Below, piece by piece: positions 41,928 through 49,993 of a stretch of 64,000 nucleotides of DNA. The notes under the pieces were generated by a model. It was not told the origin of the DNA and ran no database searches. It worked only from the letters and a program-made list of their open reading frames with translations. Within the stretch, counting starts at the first letter, position 1; each line of letters opens with the position of its first letter. The stretch is from Methylotenera mobilis JLW8 (GTDB lineage: Bacteria > Pseudomonadota > Gammaproteobacteria > Burkholderiales > Methylophilaceae): assembly GCF_000023705.1 (NCBI RefSeq), contig NC_012968.1:682001-746000 (forward strand). The letters are read 5' to 3'. The translations under genes and the position numbers were made by a program.

Positions 41928-43130
41928 GTGATTTCTACAGTTAAAAAACTTCATATAGTATTACTTACAGGCCTGATGCTATTTGCGGCGCGACCAGTGT
42001 TCGCCGCTGATTTGTCCAGTATTCGCTTGCCGGATGACTTTAAAATCGAGGTGTTCGCAGATTTTAATACCAAAGGCGGTGCGCAGTTGTCTGCCCCCAG
42101 AATGATGGCATTAGATGCCAAGGGGGAACTTTATGTGTCGGCGCTTGGCAGCAATAGTGTGCTCATGTTGCCGGATCGTAACCATGATGGCGTTGCCGAT
42201 GAGGTGGTGAGCCTTGTGCAAAATCTAAACGCGCCGCAAGGGCTAGCCTTTGTTGGTGACAGTTTGTTAATCGCCAACCAAGACGGCGTCGTGAAAATCA
42301 GCCCTGAACGCGAACGCTGGTCTAAACCGCAGGCGTTTATCACCAACCTGCCTACTGGCGGGCACACCCTTAAAAACATTCGGTTAGGGCCGGATGGATT
42401 TTTGTATATTAATGTGGGTTCTAGCTGCAATGTTTGTATAGAAAACGAACCAACTCGGGCAACTATGCTCAGATACACGGTAGAGGGCAAACCTGCAGGT
42501 GCATTAACTACCCTGGGACGTCACCAGCAATCAGCAATATATGCCCGTGGCTTACGTAACTCACAAGGGTATGCATGGCACCCGGTAACCGGCGCTATGT
42601 ATGCAACTAATAATGGTGCGGATAACCGCAGTGGCACGCAGGGTGGTGCGGTGAACGACGAGCTGCCACCTGAGCACTTAAACAAGATAGAGGCAGCTAA
42701 GCACTATGGCTGGCCGCATTGCTGGGGTGGCAGTAAGGAGATTGGTACGCAGTTTGAGGACCCTAACTTTAAGGGCGCTGCTGGTTTTTGTGGTACTACA
42801 CAAGCACCTGCAGTGAGTTTTAGGGCGCATACCACACCTATTGGGATTACCTTTTTAGACAAAACCAATTGGCCGTCAGCTTATAAGGCAGATGCGATTG
42901 TGGCGCTGCATGGCTCCTGGAACCGCAAACAGCCCGCAGGTTATCAGTTAATTAGAGTAAAATTCAAGGCCAATGAGCCGCAGGCTGTGGAAGACTTTGC
43001 AATCGGATGGCTATCTAACCAAGAAGCGTGGGGCCGACCTGTTGATGTTTTGGTTGGGGCGGACGGTGCGCTTTATGTATCGGATGATAAAGCTAATATC
43101 ATCTACCGTATTAGTTATAAAACGAAGTAG
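41928..43130 (+). CDS. Exported PQQ-dependent sugar dehydrogenase family protein
   Basis: A 400-residue periplasmic beta-propeller of the soluble glucose/sorbosone dehydrogenase family. The GTG start follows a strong GGGGGAG ribosome site. A signal peptide ends at VFA|AD. Family traits include LPDDFKIEVFAD at the start, ARGLRNSQGYAWHP, the NNGADNR loop, AAKHYGWPHCWGG and ALHGSWNRKQPAGYQ. Several cysteines (SSCNVC, PHCWGG, GFCG) suggest disulfides or haem/PQQ environment. Substrate is unknown; many family members lack proven activity. It opens a run of secreted-protein genes, with the next start 10 nt downstream. Confidence 0.85.
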   Translation: MISTVKKLHIVLLTGLMLFAARPVFAADLSSIRLPDDFKIEVFADFNTKGGAQLSAPRMMALDAKGELYVSALGSNSVLMLPDRNHDGVADEVVSLVQNLNAPQGLAFVGDSLLIANQDGVVKISPERERWSKPQAFITNLPTGGHTLKNIRLGPDGFLYINVGSSCNVCIENEPTRATMLRYTVEGKPAGALTTLGRHQQSAIYARGLRNSQGYAWHPVTGAMYATNNGADNRSGTQGGAVNDELPPEHLNKIEAAKHYGWPHCWGGSKEIGTQFEDPNFKGAAGFCGTTQAPAVSFRAHTTPIGITFLDKTNWPSAYKADAIVALHGSWNRKQPAGYQLIRVKFKANEPQAVEDFAIGWLSNQEAWGRPVDVLVGADGALYVSDDKANIIYRISYKTK

Positions 43131-43140
43131 GAAAAGCTGA

Positions 43141-43731
43141 ATGAAAATGAATGTAATTAAATTAGTTGCGTTGTTAGCCATAGGTGCTAGCGTTAACGCT
43201 TATGCGGCCGAGCCGGCTGATACTAAAGTGACATCTAAGTTACTGATGTATATTCAGCCCGTGGATTATAACAACCCTATCAAACTGTGGAGCCCTTACC
43301 AGGATTACTGGTTTTACCAAGGGCCTCTCGTTGAAAAAATTGCCATGTCCAAGCTCACTGCCGCCTATCATGATGTGAATGTTTGTGATGCTAACCAGTC
43401 CGGCAAGGCTGTGCTATGGCTACAGCCAGAATTGTTTTATAACCCGCAAGTCCAATTGTTTTACGCAGAAGTAAAAGCTAGTGCTTATAAAGGTGTGGGC
43501 GAGCATTTGGCTACTGTTGTAGGACGCTCGCAAGTGCGTGGCATTTTAAATATTAAGCCTGAATTTTGGATAGAAAAAGCATATAAGCTAGCTGTGGATG
43601 ACGCTGTAGCGAAAATGCAGGCAGATAAAACACTGCAAGCGTATATGAGCGGGCCAGCACAGGTCAGCAATACCCCGTGCAGTATGGTGACGCTGTTTCC
43701 AACGCCTAAAGTACGGGTGATGTCGTTTTAA
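43141..43731 (+). CDS. Secreted protein of unknown family
   Basis: A 196-residue protein with a signal peptide (cut after AYA, about residue 22) and no family I recognise. AGGA lies 8 nt before the ATG. Aromatic-rich segments (LWSPYQDYWFYQGP; WLQPELFYNPQVQLFYAEV) and two cysteines (VCDAN, TPCSM) are notable. The first segment and the alternating pattern suggest a beta-rich periplasmic or outer-membrane-associated domain. It lies 10 nt behind the PQQ-type dehydrogenase gene and probably belongs to the same operon. Confidence 0.75.
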   Translation: MKMNVIKLVALLAIGASVNAYAAEPADTKVTSKLLMYIQPVDYNNPIKLWSPYQDYWFYQGPLVEKIAMSKLTAAYHDVNVCDANQSGKAVLWLQPELFYNPQVQLFYAEVKASAYKGVGEHLATVVGRSQVRGILNIKPEFWIEKAYKLAVDDAVAKMQADKTLQAYMSGPAQVSNTPCSMVTLFPTPKVRVMSF

Positions 43732-43818
43732 GTGAGGGCGCGTGCAGGGTGTGTAAATAGTAAGCCGCATTAGTCGTAAATCGCGTGAATAATAAACGCA
43801 GTTATTTTTGGGATAAAC

Positions 43819-44805
43819 ATGTTAAAACAATATATAAAATTAAGCGCGTTGGTGATGGCGGGCATACTGATGGCAGGCTGCCAATCGACAAAGGCCATAA
43901 CGACCATGAGCTACACCACTAAGAAAATCACAGGCCTAAAAACGCCAGAGTCCGTGGTGCAGGCGAAAGACGGCAGGATATTTATCTCCGAAATTAATGA
44001 GTTTGGTAAAGATGGCGATGGTCGCATCAGTGTGGTGGACACGCTTGGCAATATCAGCGTATTTGCCAACGGCTTAGATGACCCTAAAGGCTTGGCGATT
44101 ATCGGAGATTATTTATACGTAGCCGATAAAACCAAGATACTCAAAATCAGCATTAAACAAGCCACGACACATAATGTCAGCATAAAAGAAACCAAAACAG
44201 TTCAGGTTAACATTAAAGAAACCACCCCTTCGGCAAGCGTTTTTGTACCTGCTGAAGCGTTTCCGAATGTGCCGCTTTTCTTGAATGACTTAGAGGCGGA
44301 CTTAAAAGGCAACTTGTATGTAAGCGATAGCGGTGATTTATTTAACACCGGAAAAGGCGGTGCAATTTATAAAATCACGCCGCGCGGTGAAGTGAAGTTG
44401 CTAATTAAAGATACGCAAGATGCACGTGTAAAAGCCCCGAACGGTTTGCTGGCGGATGACACCGGTAACAACCTGATTTATGTGGATTTTGCCTCAGGCG
44501 TGTTATATAGCTTAAATACTGCCACGGCCGCATTGACTGACTTGGCTGAGGGCTTTGGTGGCGGCGATGGAGTCGTGCATCACTCCAGTGGCGTGATGTT
44601 TGTGAGTGATTGGAAAAATGGCAAAGTCTTTAACGTGAATCTGATGGGCGATGTGCAACTGCTCAAAGCGGGTTACCAATCTGCGGCAGATATTGCCATT
44701 ACTAAAGATGAGCGTTATTTAATAGTGCCTGATATGAAAGCTGGCGAGTTGGACTTTATCCCGTTGGACCATGCTAAACCAGCGGCGACATCGCACCATT
44801 ACTAA
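43819..44805 (+). CDS. SMP-30/gluconolactonase-like lipoprotein
   Basis: A 328-residue lipoprotein: signal peptide with lipobox LMAGC (Cys21), then a six-bladed beta-propeller of SMP-30/NHL type (GLKTPESVVQAKDGRIFISE, GLDDPKGLAIIGDYLYVAD, FLNDLEADLKGNLYVSD). A repetitive Thr/Lys-rich insert (ISIKQATTHNVSIKETK, about residues 110-140) breaks the propeller pattern. Family members are lactonases or sugar-binding proteins. The neighbouring PQQ-type dehydrogenase suggests a periplasmic route in which a sugar is oxidised and its lactone opened; that is inference from position. Confidence 0.8.
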   Translation: MLKQYIKLSALVMAGILMAGCQSTKAITTMSYTTKKITGLKTPESVVQAKDGRIFISEINEFGKDGDGRISVVDTLGNISVFANGLDDPKGLAIIGDYLYVADKTKILKISIKQATTHNVSIKETKTVQVNIKETTPSASVFVPAEAFPNVPLFLNDLEADLKGNLYVSDSGDLFNTGKGGAIYKITPRGEVKLLIKDTQDARVKAPNGLLADDTGNNLIYVDFASGVLYSLNTATAALTDLAEGFGGGDGVVHHSSGVMFVSDWKNGKVFNVNLMGDVQLLKAGYQSAADIAITKDERYLIVPDMKAGELDFIPLDHAKPAATSHHY

Positions 44806-44893
44806 CAGTCTAGGCTGAAGGGTATAGGCTAAATGCAGTCTAGATTAACAAGTCCAACCTAGACTAAAGAGATTGAATGAACGGAAAGCATCA

Positions 44894-45682
44894 ATGCAGG
44901 AATTAAGGCAGGCAGCGTTGAGTTGCTTGGCTGATTGTCAGCTAACAAATAAAACGAGTGCAGTCACTGCACTTTATCAATCGTGGCAATCTGGTACGCT
45001 GCTGCTGGATAACGAGCGTGAGCTAGTATCTACGCAGCCGATTCCGGGACGCCCAGAACGTCCGCTGTTAGTTTCCCCGTTAGAGGTTGGTAAACGCTCC
45101 ATGCGTACCGAGGAGGGTCGTGCCGGTTTGATTCACGCCTTGGCACATATTGAGTTTAATGCGATCAATCTGGCATTGGATGCGGTTTGGCGCTTTGCTG
45201 GTATGCCGCAGCAGTATTACGTGGATTGGTTAAAAGTAGCCGCTGAAGAGGCTTATCATTTTGGTTTGTTGAATGCGCATCTAGAAACCTTGGGTTATCA
45301 ATATGGTGATCTCACTGGCCATAATAGCCTGTGGGAAATGGTGGAGCGCACGCAAGACGATGTGCTGGCTAGAATGGCATTGGTGCCGCGTACTATGGAG
45401 GCGCGTGGCTTAGATGCCAGCCCCGCGTTGCGAAATAAATTTGCGCAGATTGGCGATGTTGCCATGGCGGGAATCTTGGATATTATCCTGCGTGACGAGA
45501 TTGGCCACGTGGCGATTGGCAATGTTTGGTTTAATTGGCTGTGTACTCAACGTGAGCTAGAACCGATAGCAACCTATGCGGCATTGGCGGAGCAGTACAG
45601 TGCGCCAACCTTGCGCAAGCCTTTTAATTTAGAAGCTAGGCGCCAAGCGGGTTTTACTGAGGCCGAGTTGGCGCTGTTGTAA
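44894..45682 (+). CDS. DUF455 ferritin-like protein
   Basis: A 262-residue all-helical protein of the DUF455 family, ferritin-like with likely di-metal ligands (HIEFNAINLALDA, AAEEAYHFGLL, RDEIGHVAIGN). Biochemical function is not established for the family. The start is uncertain: ATG 44894 has GGAAAG 5 nt upstream, while a TTG at 44873 would add seven residues but has no spaced ribosome site. It is convergent with serB, whose stop lies 5 nt away. Confidence 0.85.
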   Translation: MQELRQAALSCLADCQLTNKTSAVTALYQSWQSGTLLLDNERELVSTQPIPGRPERPLLVSPLEVGKRSMRTEEGRAGLIHALAHIEFNAINLALDAVWRFAGMPQQYYVDWLKVAAEEAYHFGLLNAHLETLGYQYGDLTGHNSLWEMVERTQDDVLARMALVPRTMEARGLDASPALRNKFAQIGDVAMAGILDIILRDEIGHVAIGNVWFNWLCTQRELEPIATYAALAEQYSAPTLRKPFNLEARRQAGFTEAELALL

Positions 45683-45687
45683 TCTTG

Positions 45688-46527
45688 CTAGCTGGCAAAT
45701 AGATTAACGACGCCATCCAAACCCATGTGGTTGAGTGCATAGGTAGCCTGTGCTTGCACTACTGGCTTGGCATGGTAAGCTACGCCTACACCAGCCACTG
45801 ACATCATTTTCAGGTCATTGGCACCGTCGCCAATGGCGATGGTCTGAGTCGCGCTTAGGCCTAAACGGTCACGCAGCTTTACTAACTCATCTGCTTTAGT
45901 TTGCGCGTCTACAATATTGCCTAAAATCTTACCAGTGAGTTTGCCATCGATAATTTCAAGGGTGTTGGCAACCGCATAATCCAGGCCTAACATAGCCTTC
46001 ACGCGGTCGGCAAAAAAGTTAAAGCCGCCCGAAACCAATAAGGTGGTGATGTTATTTGCTTTGCAGTTATCTATCCATTGCTGGGCGCCTGGGTTGAGCT
46101 GTAGGCGTTCGTTCAGTACACGCATCAGGTCAGACTCATGTAAACCCTCAAGCAGTGCTACGCGCTCGCGCAGGCTTTGTGCAAAATCCAGTTCGCCTTG
46201 CATTGCGCGCTCGGTAATGGCTGCCACTTGCGGTTTTAAGCCGACCATGTCTGCAATTTCATCAATACATTCAATGCTGATCAGCGTAGAGTCCATGTCC
46301 ATCACGCATAAGCCAAAGTGTTGGATCAGCTGGTCGTTTTCTACGTATGCGCAATCAATTTGCTGTTCGGCGCAAAACTGCTGAACCGATGGGTTTATTT
46401 CAGATTGGTTGGCTAGGTAGTAACCATGTTGCGCGATTTGAACAAATTGCACGCTCGAGGCGCAGAGTTGATGAATATGAGCTAAATGTGCAAAAGTAAT
46501 GGCTTTGCCTTGAACAACTAAACGCAT
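45688..46527 (-). CDS. serB: Phosphoserine phosphatase
   Basis: Last step of serine synthesis, hydrolysing phosphoserine. HAD-superfamily motifs are present: DMDSTLISIECIDE with the nucleophilic aspartates, LLVSGGFNFFADRVK and IGDGANDLKMMSVAG. An N-terminal ACT-like region precedes the catalytic domain. The reading frame is open from an upstream ATG at 46593, but I start at 46527 (MRLVVQGKAITF). This matches my recollection of the family's N-terminus, and the longer version would place a TATAAT box inside the coding region. The product then has 279 residues, close to the family length. Confidence 0.93.
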   Translation of the reverse strand: MRLVVQGKAITFAHLAHIHQLCASSVQFVQIAQHGYYLANQSEINPSVQQFCAEQQIDCAYVENDQLIQHFGLCVMDMDSTLISIECIDEIADMVGLKPQVAAITERAMQGELDFAQSLRERVALLEGLHESDLMRVLNERLQLNPGAQQWIDNCKANNITTLLVSGGFNFFADRVKAMLGLDYAVANTLEIIDGKLTGKILGNIVDAQTKADELVKLRDRLGLSATQTIAIGDGANDLKMMSVAGVGVAYHAKPVVQAQATYALNHMGLDGVVNLFAS

Positions 46528-46883
46528 AAGTAAACAATCTGAACGTAAAGTTGCATTATACACGCGACTATCTACTTCATTAATGGCATCCATTTACATT
46601 ACTTTGCCAAGAAACACCGAGTAAATGGAGACGTGGGCGAATTGCTTCGTTGCGCGGTTTTTTGGTTTCGGCCGCCACTTCCAGTGGCTTAACATCGCAT
46701 TGCGAGTTAGCATACACTGCAACCAAAGGTTGTCGCAACCTCGCGGTATACTACATACTATCCTGGTTTCTGTGTTCCGTGCGCCTGGCACTTCATTCCG
46801 TTCGCTCACTTATTCCTTGTTTCTCTAGCGCATTTCTCTGAATTGCGAGAAAATGTGCATAACCTTTAAATCGAGCTATTTTT
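46528..46883. other. Divergent serB-sucC spacer containing repeat copy B
   Basis: About 350 nt between the divergent genes. A TATAAT sequence about 30 nt before the chosen serB start, read on the minus strand, is a candidate -10 box. The middle is occupied by the dispersed repeat. Short frames on both strands here have no family resemblance. The sucC promoter must lie in or behind the repeat, but no clear boxes could be chosen. Confidence 0.5.
46636..46816. repeat. Dispersed noncoding repeat, copy B
   Basis: Longer copy of the element at 41756. It starts with the same GGCGAATTGC (46636-46645) and ends with the shared 63-nt core (46754-46816), but has about 80 nt more between them. The extra part holds small palindromes: GCCACTTCCAGTGGC, and AGGTTGTCGCAACCT overlapping CAACCAAAGGTTG. 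It could fold into a multi-hairpin RNA. Confidence 0.65.
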
Positions 46884-48047
46884 ATGAATTTGCATGAGTA
46901 TCAAGCGAAAACACTACTTCAAAAATACGGCATTCCTGTGCCGCGCGGTCAGGTTGTTGCGGTTGCCAAAGAAACCGTAGGCGTGACTACCGAAATCGCT
47001 AGCGATGGCTGGGTGGTGAAAGCCCAAGTACATGCTGGCGGCCGTGGTAAAGCAGGCGGCGTGAAAGTGGTGAAATCTGCCGCTGAAGCGCAGAACGTGG
47101 CGGGTGAGTTGTTAGGTAAAACGCTAGTTACTTATCAGAATGCACCAGATGGGCAGCCTGTGAATCAGGTGTTGGTTGAAGAAACGCTACCTATTGCACG
47201 TGAGTTGTATTTATCTATGCTGGTAGATAGAACCTTGGAGCGCGTGGTAGTGGTGGCGTCAGTAGCCGGCGGCATGGATATTGAAGAAATCGCGCACACT
47301 AGTCCGGAAAAAATCCTGCAAGAGGTCTGCGATCCACTGAATGGCCTAGTCGACTTCCAAGCCCGTAACCTAGCATTTAAGCTTGATTTAAGCGGAGACC
47401 AAATTGGCGCGTTTACCAAGTTGTTAAAAGGCTTGTACCGCTTATTTAAAGATAATGATTTAGCCTTGTTGGAGATCAACCCATTAGTGGTCACTACTGA
47501 TGGCAAGCTCTATGCTCTAGATTGCAAAATGAGTGTGGACGACAACGCTTTGTATCGCCAAAAAGCGTTAGCTGAACAACGTGATTGGAGTCAGGAAGAT
47601 AGCAAAGAGGCAGTCGCGCATCATGCAGGCTTAAACTACATCGCACTTAACGGTAATATCGGCTGTATGGTGAACGGTGCTGGCCTAGCGATGGCAACGA
47701 TGGACTTAATTAAATTGCACGGCGGCATGCCAGCTAACTTTTTAGACGTGGGTGGCGGTGCAACGGCAGAAACCGTAGCCAAAGCGTTCAAAATTATTTT
47801 AGCTGACAGCAATGTGAAAGCGATTTTAGTGAATATTTTTGGCGGCATTATGCGCTGCGATATTATCGCCGAGGGCATTATTACGGCGGTGCGTGAAGTC
47901 GGTATGCAAATTCCTGTGATTGTGCGTTTAGAAGGTACGAATGTGGATTTAGGTAAAAAAATGTTACAAACAAGCGGGTTGAATATTATTTCGGCTGAAG
48001 GGTTAACAGATGCTGCACAGCAAGCAGTTAAGGCGGTGGTAGCATGA
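46884..48047 (+). CDS. sucC: Succinyl-CoA ligase (ADP-forming) beta subunit
   Basis: ATP-grasp subunit that interconverts succinyl-CoA and succinate with ATP. Family markers: [55 protein letters not shown] and [19 protein letters not shown]. The 387-residue length is normal. GGIMRCD fits SucC better than the malate thiokinase MtkA of serine-cycle methylotrophs, which has a different residue pattern there. It overlaps sucD by 4 nt. If the host lacks 2-oxoglutarate dehydrogenase, as many obligate methylotrophs do, the enzyme would mainly make succinyl-CoA; this is not visible here. Confidence 0.94.
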   Translation: MNLHEYQAKTLLQKYGIPVPRGQVVAVAKETVGVTTEIASDGWVVKAQVHAGGRGKAGGVKVVKSAAEAQNVAGELLGKTLVTYQNAPDGQPVNQVLVEETLPIARELYLSMLVDRTLERVVVVASVAGGMDIEEIAHTSPEKILQEVCDPLNGLVDFQARNLAFKLDLSGDQIGAFTKLLKGLYRLFKDNDLALLEINPLVVTTDGKLYALDCKMSVDDNALYRQKALAEQRDWSQEDSKEAVAHHAGLNYIALNGNIGCMVNGAGLAMATMDLIKLHGGMPANFLDVGGGATAETVAKAFKIILADSNVKAILVNIFGGIMRCDIIAEGIITAVREVGMQIPVIVRLEGTNVDLGKKMLQTSGLNIISAEGLTDAAQQAVKAVVA

Positions 48048-48925
48048 GTATCTTAGTCAATAAAAATACCAAAGTGTTATGCCAAGGGTTTACCGGTAAA
48101 CAAGGTACTTTCCACTCTGAACAAGCGCTGGCTTACGGCACGCAAATGGTGGGTGGGGTTACTCCAGGTAAGGGTGGGCAACTGCATTTAGGTTTGCCAG
48201 TATTCAACACCATGCGTGATGCGGTGCGTACCACTGGTGCCAATGCCAGCGTAATTTACGTGCCGCCAGCATTCGCGGCAGATTCAATTTTAGAAGCAAG
48301 TGACGCCGGCATTGAGCTGATTATCTGTATTACTGAAGGCATCCCAGTATTGGATATGCTGAATGTAAAAGCGGCACTGAAAGCCAACGGCACGCGCTTA
48401 ATCGGGCCAAACTGCCCAGGCGTGATTACCCCGGACGAATGCAAAATCGGCATTATGCCTGGCAGTATTCACTTGCGTGGCAAGGTGGGCGTGGTATCAC
48501 GTTCTGGTACGCTCACTTATGAAGCTGTACACCAAACTACTGCATTGAATTTAGGCCAAAGTACTTGTGTGGGTATTGGTGGCGATCCGATCAAAGGGCT
48601 TAACTTTATCGAGTGCTTAGAAATGTTTGAAGCTGACCCAGAAACTGAAGCCATTATTATGGTGGGCGAAATCGGTGGTTCTGATGAGGAAGCGGCGGCG
48701 GAATTTATTAAGAGCAATGTGCGTAAGCCTGTTGCTGCTTATATCGCAGGACAAACAGCACCTGCGGGTAAACGTATGGGTCATGCCGGTGCGATTATTT
48801 CTGGCGGCAGCGGTAAAGCGGCAGATAAGATTCGCGCACTCGAATTGGCGGGCGCAGTTGTCGCAAGTTCACCTGCTGGTTTGGGTGAAGCTGTGCTGGC
48901 AGCGATGCGTCAGAAGAGTCTTTGA
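48044..48925 (+). CDS. sucD: Succinyl-CoA ligase (ADP-forming) alpha subunit
   Basis: Partner of SucC; binds CoA and carries the phosphohistidine. CoA-binding motif [19 protein letters not shown] is at the N-terminus; the active histidine is in [13 protein letters not shown] near residue 245; [20 protein letters not shown] is conserved. Length is 293 residues, normal. The ATG overlaps the sucC stop. A 22-nt tandem duplication starts in its stop codon. Confidence 0.95.
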   Translation: MSILVNKNTKVLCQGFTGKQGTFHSEQALAYGTQMVGGVTPGKGGQLHLGLPVFNTMRDAVRTTGANASVIYVPPAFAADSILEASDAGIELIICITEGIPVLDMLNVKAALKANGTRLIGPNCPGVITPDECKIGIMPGSIHLRGKVGVVSRSGTLTYEAVHQTTALNLGQSTCVGIGGDPIKGLNFIECLEMFEADPETEAIIMVGEIGGSDEEAAAEFIKSNVRKPVAAYIAGQTAPAGKRMGHAGAIISGGSGKAADKIRALELAGAVVASSPAGLGEAVLAAMRQKSL

Positions 48926-48967
48926 TTTAGAACGCGATAATTTAGGATTTAGAGAGCGATAATTTAG
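48924..48967. repeat. 22-nt tandem duplication between sucD and the ankyrin gene
   Basis: Two adjacent copies (48924-48945 and 48946-48967) agree at 20 of 22 positions, both ending in GCGATAATTTAG. The first copy starts inside the sucD stop codon and the last base of the second is the first base of the GTG start of the next gene. Confidence 0.8.
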
Positions 48968-49929
48968 TGAAACTTATGCAAACATTGGCGATGCGCTTAT
49001 TTACCCTAACGCTTACAGGCTTACTGGCAATGCCACTGGCCTATGCTGCAGAAGATATTGCCTATTTGCTGACTGCTGCTTCCAAAGGCGATGTGGCGAC
49101 CGTCAATGCCATGTTGGCGAGTGGCGCCAACCCTAATATTAAGGATGAAGAGGGTATCACCGCACTGATGTACGCTGCACGCAAGGACAACGCGGAGGTG
49201 GTGGCTGCACTTGTTGCAAAGGGTGCTAATATCAATGCCAAGGATAACGACGCTTGGACCGCCTTAATGTATGCGGCGAAAAAGAACCATGTGGCTACGG
49301 TTAAGAAATTGCTGGAGTTAGGTGCTGATTCTGCAGCGCGGGATGGTGCCGGTTGGAGTGCTTTCGGTTTAGCCGCCTCTTCTGGTTATGCTGCTACCGT
49401 GGCTTTACTGGTGCAGCATGGCGCAGATGTGAATATCAAAAGTGACGATGGCAAAACGGTATTAATGCACGCAGCTAAAAGCGGCGATGTGGAAACCGTA
49501 AAAGTGCTGGTAGAAAACAAGGCCGATGTCAGCATGCAAGACAGTTTTGGCATTACCGCCTTGATGATTGCGGCGCGTGAAGGGTACGCCCCAGTCGTAG
49601 ATTTTTTACTTAAACATGGCGCTCAGGTAAATCAAAAAGATTCAACCAAGTGGACGGCGCTCACATGGGCGGTTAAAAAAGCAAAAATTGAGGTGGTGCG
49701 CGTGCTGGTTATGGCTGGCGCTAATGTGAATAACCTTGATTCACAAGGTACGCCATTGCTACATATCGCGGTGGATAACGGCGATGCGGAAATGGTAAAA
49801 CTGCTCCTGGACCATCAGGCAAAGGTAAAAGCTAAAGATCAGTACGGATTAACGGCCTTGGTCTATGCCTTGAAGGGACAGCACACTGAAATCGTCAAAT
49901 TGATTAAGGATGCTGGCGGTAGCTATTGA
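48967..49929 (+). CDS. Exported ankyrin-repeat protein
   Basis: A 320-residue periplasmic protein: signal peptide (cut after AYA, about residue 27), then about eight ankyrin repeats that fill the rest (for example ITALMYAARKDNAEVVAAL, WTALMYAAKKNHVATVKKLL, TPLLHIAVDNGDAEMVKLL). The start is GTG 48967 or ATG 48976; neither has a strong ribosome site. No catalytic domain is present, so it is presumably a binding scaffold. It follows sucD by about 40 nt, occupied by the tandem duplication. Confidence 0.88.
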   Translation: MKLMQTLAMRLFTLTLTGLLAMPLAYAAEDIAYLLTAASKGDVATVNAMLASGANPNIKDEEGITALMYAARKDNAEVVAALVAKGANINAKDNDAWTALMYAAKKNHVATVKKLLELGADSAARDGAGWSAFGLAASSGYAATVALLVQHGADVNIKSDDGKTVLMHAAKSGDVETVKVLVENKADVSMQDSFGITALMIAAREGYAPVVDFLLKHGAQVNQKDSTKWTALTWAVKKAKIEVVRVLVMAGANVNNLDSQGTPLLHIAVDNGDAEMVKLLLDHQAKVKAKDQYGLTALVYALKGQHTEIVKLIKDAGGSY

Positions 49930-49993
49930 TGTCTAGGCGATTTGTTTTCATCTTAATTGACCTTGTTGTTCACCTTAACGTACTGACTTATCA

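Noticed and set aside
46594-46841. Short frames on both strands between serB and sucC
   Set aside because: They lie within the dispersed noncoding repeat, and copy A of the repeat does not keep any frame open.
46884-48925. Possible malate thiokinase (mtkAB) instead of succinyl-CoA ligase
   Set aside because: The GGIMRCD region and overall motifs fit SucC/SucD, and no other serine-cycle genes are present.
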